Origin: Oceanimonas aquatica
GTDB lineage: Bacteria; Pseudomonadota; Gammaproteobacteria; Enterobacterales; Aeromonadaceae
Direction: 5' to 3'
Length of the DNA stretch: 64,000 nucleotides
Assembly (NCBI RefSeq): GCF_030732065.1
Contig: NZ_JAVBHX010000004.1
Location: 246,800 to 310,799, forward strand
The position numbers and the translations under genes were made by a program. Each line of letters begins with the position of its first letter. Position 1 is the stretch's first letter. This document shows, piece by piece, positions 58,677 to 64,000 of this stretch. The notes below the pieces were generated by a model. The model searched no databases. It had not been told where the DNA came from and saw only the letters and a program-made list of their open reading frames with translations.

Positions 58677-59349
58677 GAGGCGGGGACGTTTCTTCATGGT
58701 AAGCCGCTATAGCATCGTTAATATCGTCATACCAAATGGCCTGGCCATTTTTAAGGTAAATGCCGGCCTGGCAGAGCTCTTTAAGAATGCCTTCTGCATG
58801 GGACACAATAATCAGGCTTGCCTGGCCTACTTTATCTTTAAAGGCTTTGCTGGCTTTTGCTTTAAAAGCGCGGTCGCCTACAGCCGTTGCTTCATCCGAA
58901 AGGTAAACATCAAAGTCAAAAGCCAGAGACAAGCCAAAGTTCAGTCGTGATCGCATACCCGAAGAATACGTTTTTATGGGCCGGTCGAACGCAGCTCCCA
59001 GCTCGGAGAATTCTTCTACATAGCGAATAATACGCTGAACTTCCTCATGGCGGGCACCGTGCACTCTGGCTACAAATTTTACGTTTTGCCGCCCGGTCAT
59101 GGAACCTTGAAAACCACCCGCAAGGCCAATGGGCCAGGATACCCGGCAATAACGCTGTACTGTACCTTTCTCGGGATTGTCCATGCCGGCAATTAAACGC
59201 AACAGAGTGCTTTTGCCGGCACCATTGCGGCCCAGCAGGCCTACGCTTACGTTGGCAGGAATGGTGAGGTTAATATCTTGTAGTACCCAGGGGGCTTCGC
59301 GGCCATCACGGCTGTTGTAGCGTTTATAAAGATTGCTGATTTCTATCAT
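58654..59349 (-). CDS. kpsT: Capsule ABC transporter ATP-binding protein
   Basis: 231 residues. Walker A GLLGRNGAGKSTLLRLIAG, the non-canonical signature YSSGMRSRLNFGLSLAF and Walker B VYLSDEATAVGD are as in KpsT-type capsule exporters. With KpsM it drives the finished lipid-linked polysaccharide across the inner membrane. The stop of kpsM overlaps its start (ATGA). The last ten residues are encoded by a repeat; E. coli KpsT is slightly shorter. Confidence 0.95.
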   Translation of the reverse strand: MIEISNLYKRYNSRDGREAPWVLQDINLTIPANVSVGLLGRNGAGKSTLLRLIAGMDNPEKGTVQRYCRVSWPIGLAGGFQGSMTGRQNVKFVARVHGARHEEVQRIIRYVEEFSELGAAFDRPIKTYSSGMRSRLNFGLSLAFDFDVYLSDEATAVGDRAFKAKASKAFKDKVGQASLIIVSHAEGILKELCQAGIYLKNGQAIWYDDINDAIAAYHEETSPPPAGSRKL

Positions 59350-60143
59350 TGTGCTTTCAGCCTCTCTTTATAGCGAACATGTAACAGCAGGCCTAAAGCG
59401 TTTAAAGTCAGAGTCCATAGCCATAAATATATCTCACTGGTGCCATGCACTACTTTATAGTTTTCAAAAAAAGCGGCGCGAATAAACTCTATACCATGCA
59501 CCATAGGGTTGAGCATCAAATATTCGAGCAGGTAGTGGGGCAGCATATTTAATGGGAGTATAACGCCTGAGATAATCAGCAATGGCATAGTAAGCATACC
59601 TACTATTTTTGCGGTTTCCGGGATCAGCGTGCCTGTAACCGACAAGACCAGGCCAAAGCCCATTCCCAATGCCCATAGCGATAGCCAGCCAAACAGTGCT
59701 TTTATGGCATTGTCCGGGAACAGGTCTAACCCCAGCAACAGGCCACCCAATATAAACAGCAGGAACACAAAGGTTCTTAATAAACCGTCCAGATATCCCC
59801 TTACAAATACGGCATCACTGGGGTGAACCTGGCGGTAGGCAAACAGGGCTTTGCTGGCGTTTATTGCACCCTGGCTACGGACCATATTTTCTCGAACCAG
59901 AAAAAAGCCCATCATGCCTACTATCATCCAGGGTATAAAATCAGCACCGGTAATCAGCTGATGACTGCCACTTACAAAGCTTCGGATGAAGGTCATGATC
60001 GCAATAAATGCAACCGGCTCTGCAATCATCCAGAACCAGCCCATGCGGTCGGCCATGGTGCGCGAAACCGCCTCGCGCATAAACATGGCATGCCATACAC
60101 TGCGGGTTACCTGCCAGGGTGTGCGGCTTTGCATGGTGCTCAT
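59346..60143 (-). CDS. kpsM: Capsule ABC transporter permease
   Basis: 265-residue ABC-2 type permease with about six membrane helices. Seen: FMREAVSRTMADRMGWFWM, IPWMIVGMMGFFLVRENMVR, and the C-terminal NPMVHGIEFIRAAFF motif typical of KpsM/Wzm. Its start overlaps the kpsD stop by one base (TAATG) and its end overlaps kpsT by four. Confidence 0.95.
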   Translation of the reverse strand: MSTMQSRTPWQVTRSVWHAMFMREAVSRTMADRMGWFWMIAEPVAFIAIMTFIRSFVSGSHQLITGADFIPWMIVGMMGFFLVRENMVRSQGAINASKALFAYRQVHPSDAVFVRGYLDGLLRTFVFLLFILGGLLLGLDLFPDNAIKALFGWLSLWALGMGFGLVLSVTGTLIPETAKIVGMLTMPLLIISGVILPLNMLPHYLLEYLMLNPMVHGIEFIRAAFFENYKVVHGTSEIYLWLWTLTLNALGLLLHVRYKERLKAQ

Positions 60144-61843
60144 TACAGATCTACTGCCACTTTGGCGGCAATGGCAATCTGGTAAAGAATCTGGGTAATG
60201 GTGCCGGCCAGCTGCAGGTTTTTGGTGGGTGCCTTGGGCAGCACCAGAATTTCGTCACCCGGGCGCAGGGTTACGTCGTCAGCTTCGCGCACCTCACCGT
60301 TCTGGCGCACCACCAGAATACGGCTTTCATCAGCATGGTCGGTAAAGCCGCCGGCCCCTTCTATATAGTCTCTGGCGCTGCGTTTGGTGTTAAACACCAC
60401 AGACTGAGGCACCAGTACCTCGCCGCTTATCAGCACCGAGTCGGAGGTTTCCGGAATGGTGATAACGTCACCGTCTTGCAGGCGAATATCGCTGATCTGC
60501 CCGTTATTGGCCAGCACCAGGCGGCCGTTGGGCTCTACCTGACGGGCGCGCTCAATAAACTGGCTGATAAGCTCCGCTTCGCGCACCCGGATTTCGGCTT
60601 CTTCCGGGGTAGAAGATGAGGCGCCCATATAGGTGGTTTCCAGCCGGGCCAGGCTCTCATCCAGTGCCTGTTTCTGGCGCTCGGCCACGCTTACCCGCTT
60701 CAGCGAGATGCTGTTGGTATCAGTCATATTTTGCGGCACAGCCACGGCGTTCAGCAGCTCGTGCAGGCGGGCATCACGGGGCAGGGCAAAGCGGGACGGG
60801 CCATAATAGCTGCCTTCCAGCTGCACTACTATGGTGTTGTCGCGCATGTCGCTGCTGAAAATAACCTGATCACCGCTCTTAAGTGACTGCTGGCTGAGTT
60901 CGTCCAGTTTTACGTAGCGTGAAATGGGACCTTGAGTGCGGGCACCGCGCAGCAAAACATGGGTTACGTTAGACTTGAGCCGGGCCAGATTCAGCAGTTC
61001 CTGCCCGGTCATTTGGTCAGGCTGCAGTTCATAACGGTAGGGGCGGGCTACGTCACCGTCCACGGTAACAGTGGGGCCTCGTTCTTCCACTACTATGGTG
61101 TCGCCGTCTTTCAGTTGCACATTGGGCAGGGTGCCGTTCAGCAAAAAGGCGTAGAGATCGGCGGTGGCAATGGTTTTGCCGTGGCGCTTCAGCCGCACTT
61201 TGCGATAGCTGCCGGTGGCGCTGTCTATGCCGCCGGCCTGATCAATAAAATAAAGCAGCGAGTCGCTGGGAGTGCCGGCAAAACGACCGGGGTTTTGCAC
61301 ATAGCCGGTGACAAACACGGAGACCGGCTGCACGCCCTGCAGGTTGGTGTATACCTGCACGTTATTGGAATAAATAGAGTTAACGGCGCTGCGCACTTTG
61401 GCATCCAGCTGGCCGTGCTTTATGCCCTGCACTTTAATGGGGCCCACGCCGGGAATGAAAATATTGCCCTGAGCATCCACCGGCAACACTCTGTCTATTT
61501 CTACCGCGCCCCATACCCGCAGGGTGACCTGATCACCGGGAGTAATAATGTAGTCGGGGTTCAGGCCATCGGCACGCACACCACTGAAGCCACCGGTAAA
61601 CAGGTGGCTGCCAAAGCTCGGGTAGTCTTCCTGTGTCATGGTGGCACCGGGCACACCATAGCGTGCATTGTGCCACTGGGTGTTGCTGTTTTGCGCGGCG
61701 TTGTCAGACTCGGATGGTGCATTAAAACGGCTTTGTTGTTCGGCAGGCAGTTCGCCGGCATTTATGCCAATCAGCTGAGCCTGGGCGGGGCCCGCCAAAA
61801 ATGCGATCAAGCCGAGAGGTGCGGCGAGTTTTTTTAAGGACAT
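60143..61843 (-). CDS. kpsD: Outer-membrane polysaccharide export protein (KpsD/Wza-type)
   Basis: 566 residues. Signal peptide (about 1-22, ending AQA), a polysaccharide export domain (LNPDYIITPGDQVTLRVWGAVE, GNIFIPGVGPIKVQGIKHG) and several SLBB domains (PVSVFVTGYVQNPGRF, TVTVDGDVARPYRYEL, SVLISGEVLVPQSVVF). Forms the outer-membrane/periplasmic channel for the capsule polymer. AAGGA lies just before the ATG. The lipoprotein gene upstream is 104 bases away, the gap filled by repeats. Confidence 0.93.
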   Translation of the reverse strand: MSLKKLAAPLGLIAFLAGPAQAQLIGINAGELPAEQQSRFNAPSESDNAAQNSNTQWHNARYGVPGATMTQEDYPSFGSHLFTGGFSGVRADGLNPDYIITPGDQVTLRVWGAVEIDRVLPVDAQGNIFIPGVGPIKVQGIKHGQLDAKVRSAVNSIYSNNVQVYTNLQGVQPVSVFVTGYVQNPGRFAGTPSDSLLYFIDQAGGIDSATGSYRKVRLKRHGKTIATADLYAFLLNGTLPNVQLKDGDTIVVEERGPTVTVDGDVARPYRYELQPDQMTGQELLNLARLKSNVTHVLLRGARTQGPISRYVKLDELSQQSLKSGDQVIFSSDMRDNTIVVQLEGSYYGPSRFALPRDARLHELLNAVAVPQNMTDTNSISLKRVSVAERQKQALDESLARLETTYMGASSSTPEEAEIRVREAELISQFIERARQVEPNGRLVLANNGQISDIRLQDGDVITIPETSDSVLISGEVLVPQSVVFNTKRSARDYIEGAGGFTDHADESRILVVRQNGEVREADDVTLRPGDEILVLPKAPTKNLQLAGTITQILYQIAIAAKVAVDL

Positions 61844-61874
61844 GGTTTGTTCTCGGAATCTGCGAAATATTTGG

Positions 61875-61966
61875 CGGGCAGCTGTAAGCCGCTAGCTGTC
61901 AGCTTTAAGCTGCCCGGTGGTGTTTGTTGGTGTTTTTAACTTACAGCTTACTGCTCCCGCAGGGAG
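61875..61966. repeat. Repeat family A, inverted pair between the lipoprotein gene and kpsD
   Basis: One unit CGGGCAGCTGTAAGCCGCTA and onward (61875-61916), and an opposing unit ACTTACAGCTTACTGCTCCC (from 61938). The second encodes the last residues and stop (SLREQ-stop) of the lipoprotein. Confidence 0.72.
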
Positions 61967-62289
61967 CGGCTGAGTTGCCATTGGCCGTTTTTGGCTTTGC
62001 AGGCGATTTGCTCCAGCTGGCTGCCCGCTGGCTGGATTATTTGCAGCGGGCGGCAGGTTTTGCCGCTGGCGGCGAAGTAAGTGGCACCGGTGGTTACCTG
62101 CACATTGGCACCCCAAGGGCTGGTGGCCAGTTGGGTGGCGCTGTGGCTGGCGGCGTTGTTTAAAAATTCATTGAGCGGGGTGCTGTTTACGGTGTTTGAG
62201 TTTGTGGTGGCAGAAGGCTGGCTGGCGCAGCCGGCCAGAGTGGCCAGTGCAATGAAAGATGCTGCCAAAGATTTGTTAACAATATGCAT
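61948..62289 (-). CDS. Small lipoprotein at the head of the capsule export operon
   Basis: 113 residues. The signal peptide ends in lipobox LAGC (lipidated Cys21), followed by a Ser/Thr/Asn-rich stretch and a small domain with two cysteines (TCRPLQI and IACKAKNG) that could form a disulfide. I do not recognise the family. It is the first gene after the ops leader and before kpsD, so a role in capsule export or surface attachment is plausible. The last residues are encoded by a repeat. Confidence 0.75.
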   Translation of the reverse strand: MHIVNKSLAASFIALATLAGCASQPSATTNSNTVNSTPLNEFLNNAASHSATQLATSPWGANVQVTTGATYFAASGKTCRPLQIIQPAGSQLEQIACKAKNGQWQLSRSLREQ

Positions 62290-62317
62290 GGAATCACTCG
62301 TGTTATTAATAAAAAGG

Positions 62318-62329
62318 CACGCTACCGCC
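62318..62329 (-). promoter_or_regulatory. ops element (RfaH recruitment site)
   Basis: Read on the minus strand, GGCGGTAGCGTG, a perfect match to the 12-base ops consensus, preceded by CCAAG as in the 3' part of E. coli JUMPstart sequences. It lies 29 bases upstream of the lipoprotein start, in a transcribed leader. RfaH loads on paused RNA polymerase here and suppresses termination in long surface-polysaccharide operons. Confidence 0.87.
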
Positions 62330-62413
62330 CTTGGGGTGCGGCTCCCAATTCGCCGATTGAGTGTTATTTAAACGCTTTTGCATTTTGCATGTTCAGCGTT
62401 ATTTTTCGGGCCG

Positions 62414-62454
62414 CATGCTACCACTTGGCTTAGGGTATTACGATGTGCCAGAGC
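62414..62454 (-). promoter_or_regulatory. JUMPstart-like element, degenerate
   Basis: On the minus strand: GCTCTGG (62454-62448), then TAAGCCA (62432-62426), then GGTAGCATG (62422-62414). These are the three blocks of JUMPstart in order but with changed spacing (15 and 3 bases instead of about 7 and 5) and one change in the ops core. It lies about 40 bases after the kpsS stop and upstream of the perfect ops. Confidence 0.45.
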
Positions 62455-62492
62455 CTTTCATTATTGATGCTGATCAATAAGTGGGCGCTTAC

Positions 62493-63755
62493 TTAGGCGG
62501 CTTCTTGCTTTGCTTTTTCTGTGATTGGCTGTTCTAGTTTTCCAACCAGGCGAATGGGCGGCTCTGCCTGTTGCTGCAGTCGCTGCCAGATTTGCTGACA
62601 GGTGCTGTTAGGCCGGCAATAAAAGCTGCCGTTCAGTTGGGTATGCTTCAGCAGAAAGGCGCGCAGGCGATTGAACAGATCGCCACTTACCGGCTGAGGT
62701 GCCTGCCAGAATTCATCCAGGCTGCACTGGCTGGTGAGTCCCGGCACATCATACAGGGCCTTGCCGAGGGTGATGGTGGGCACATGGTGCAGAAGTGCCG
62801 ACATGCCCACTGTGCTGTTTACGGTAACCACGCCTTTGCAGTGGCGATATACCTCGGGCAGGGGCAGCTCATAACCGTAGAACACCCTCCCGGTTAGCCC
62901 GTGCTTTGCAGCCAGGTTATGAATGAGCCTGCTGTAGTTGGTGTAGCCTCTGTCCATAGGGTGATGCTTGAACAACAGCACGTCATTCTGTGACGCATTT
63001 GTTGCAAATGAGTTCGTTATGTGAACAATAGACTCAGTCACGTCGTTAAAGTGCGAGTGCTCACGAATTTGAAAGTCGTCTGCCACCTGCAGCGGCACCA
63101 GAAATATGTGCTTTGAGTGTTGGTCTGCCAGGGTTTGCAGCAGGCCTTTGTCGTGGGCGGTGTGGGTATATTTGGTATACCAGCCCTTTAGCCAGGCTAT
63201 GCCTTCTTTCCAGTAAGGGCGGTGACGGTGGTGCACATAGTGACGAAAGCGCCAGCGGCAACAATGCATGCTGAAGTAGTAACGCATGGCAAAATAAATG
63301 CGGCGCTTGAAGTTGGCTTTTATATCAAACTCATGTTGCACCCGCTCGGGGCTTTGTTTGGGCAGTGCTTGCGCCAGTTTGCCATACCAGGGGCTGTGGG
63401 CGTTTACGCCGTGCTGCTCCAGAGTGATGTAGTGCGGGCGCAGGTAGCCTTCTTCAAATACAAAAAAGCGAATGTTGTGGCTTTGGCAATAAATGCGGGC
63501 TACGGCGTGATATTCGCGGCAGTCGCTATAGCAGAAAACGGTATCAATTCCGTTTTCGCTAATGTAGTTGTGCAGAAAATTACGCCATTCCGGCAGGCTG
63601 CCGGTGTAGTGAATATTTTCACCGCGGCAGGGCCAGCAGCCGTCGCCACCATTGAAGTGAATTTTGTGTACAGAAACGCCTTGCTCGCTGAGGAAGCGAG
63701 AGAAATGCTGGAAGAACGGTCCTAATGGTCCCTGGAGTAGCAAGGCTGATTGCAT
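62493..63755 (-). CDS. kpsS: Capsule beta-Kdo transferase KpsS
   Basis: 420 residues, the enzyme that puts the first beta-Kdo on the lysophosphatidylglycerol anchor. Seen: LLLQGPLGPFFQHFSRFL at the start, HYTGSLPEWRNFL, VFCYSDCREYHAVARIYC, FFVFEEGYLRPHYITLE, FLVPLQVADDFQIREHS, and the HHPMDRGYTNYSRLI and VNSTVGMSALLH motifs of this family. Length is close to E. coli KpsS (about 390). It lies upstream of the ops leader on the same strand. Confidence 0.94.
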   Translation of the reverse strand: MQSALLLQGPLGPFFQHFSRFLSEQGVSVHKIHFNGGDGCWPCRGENIHYTGSLPEWRNFLHNYISENGIDTVFCYSDCREYHAVARIYCQSHNIRFFVFEEGYLRPHYITLEQHGVNAHSPWYGKLAQALPKQSPERVQHEFDIKANFKRRIYFAMRYYFSMHCCRWRFRHYVHHRHRPYWKEGIAWLKGWYTKYTHTAHDKGLLQTLADQHSKHIFLVPLQVADDFQIREHSHFNDVTESIVHITNSFATNASQNDVLLFKHHPMDRGYTNYSRLIHNLAAKHGLTGRVFYGYELPLPEVYRHCKGVVTVNSTVGMSALLHHVPTITLGKALYDVPGLTSQCSLDEFWQAPQPVSGDLFNRLRAFLLKHTQLNGSFYCRPNSTCQQIWQRLQQQAEPPIRLVGKLEQPITEKAKQEAA

Positions 63756-63934
63756 TCAAATCCCGTGAAATTTTTTTGGTGTTCCCACTTTCTTGGCGGC
63801 GGGATAATAGCACAACTGAAATTTGGTATTAATGAAAAAGTGATACCGCCCTTCGGACGGGAGCTGGCAGCTGTCAGCGGCGCTGTTGATCAAATCAGAG
63901 CCGGAGCAGGCTGTCCCTACTGGGCTTGGCGCCC

Positions 63935-64000
63935 TTAACTGACCGGCTGGCGAACAGGCATACCGAGCCCGATGACCTTGTTCATGACCTTCACGCCGGC
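63935..64000 (-). CDS. Possible 3' end of a gene running out of the window
   Basis: Read on the minus strand, the last 66 bases give 21 codons ending GLGMPVRQPVS and a stop at 63935-63937, open at the window edge. Too short to recognise. It could be the gene upstream of kpsS on the same strand. The 179 bases between it and kpsS hold a family A-like CCCTTCGG...CAGCTGTCAGC remnant at about 63850-63880 and no other gene. Confidence 0.3.
   Translation of the reverse strand, partial: AGVKVMNKVIGLGMPVRQPVS

Overview
The window looks like a chromosome segment of a GC-rich marine gammaproteobacterium, most likely in or near the Aeromonadaceae (Oceanimonas/Oceanisphaera/Zobellella type). This is inferred from the gene order mrcA | pilMNOPQ-aroK-aroB-damX-dam-(DUF2970)-rpe-gph-trpS and from protein similarity. 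No rRNA gene, tRNA gene or CRISPR array was seen.

Region 1 (1-14.1 kb) is conserved housekeeping: penicillin-binding protein 1A on the minus strand, divergent from the type IV pilus assembly operon pilMNOPQ, then shikimate genes aroK and aroB, the division protein DamX, Dam methylase, Rpe, Gph and TrpS, ending in a clear terminator. A 58-residue DUF2970 membrane protein lies convergent to dam.

Region 2 (14.1-27.7 kb) is metabolic and accessory: a 72-residue basic protein with faint Hha/YmoA resemblance; the homogentisate operon hmgA-fahA-aacS with a divergent MarR regulator; a SpoIIAA-like protein; an odd lipoprotein; a bacterioferritin pair; putP with an AraC regulator; and a glutathione-dependent formaldehyde detoxification pair (frmA, fghA) with a divergent LysR regulator.

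Region 3 (27.7-63.8 kb) is one large surface-polysaccharide locus, almost all on the minus strand. It holds the export and beta-Kdo linker machinery of an ABC-transporter-dependent (group 2/3 type) capsule: kpsS, kpsD, kpsM, kpsT, kpsE and, at the far end, kpsC. It also holds sugar nucleotide genes (rmlABCD, galE, galU, pgi, another epimerase), three glycosyltransferase genes (one of 1318 residues with three glycosyltransferase domains) and four proteins with sulfotransferase-type PAPS-binding motifs. Between pgi and kpsC lies a complete sulfate-activation set: an SLC13 permease for likely sulfate uptake, cysD and cysNC (sulfate to APS to PAPS) and cysQ (recycling of PAP, the sulfotransferase by-product). 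Together these suggest a rhamnose-containing, sulfated capsule with its own PAPS supply. A perfect ops element, and upstream of it a JUMPstart-like element, lie in the leader between kpsS and a small lipoprotein gene. They point to RfaH-type antitermination of an operon of about 25 kb.

The accessory part is strewn with short intergenic repeat families. Several supply the stop codon or last codons of the gene beside them (kpsC, pgi, kpsT, the 62 kb lipoprotein, fghA, aacS). An IS630-transposase-like coding region without recognisable catalytic acids runs in frame, with no stop codon, into cysD. No gene-free stretch exceeds about 250 bases.
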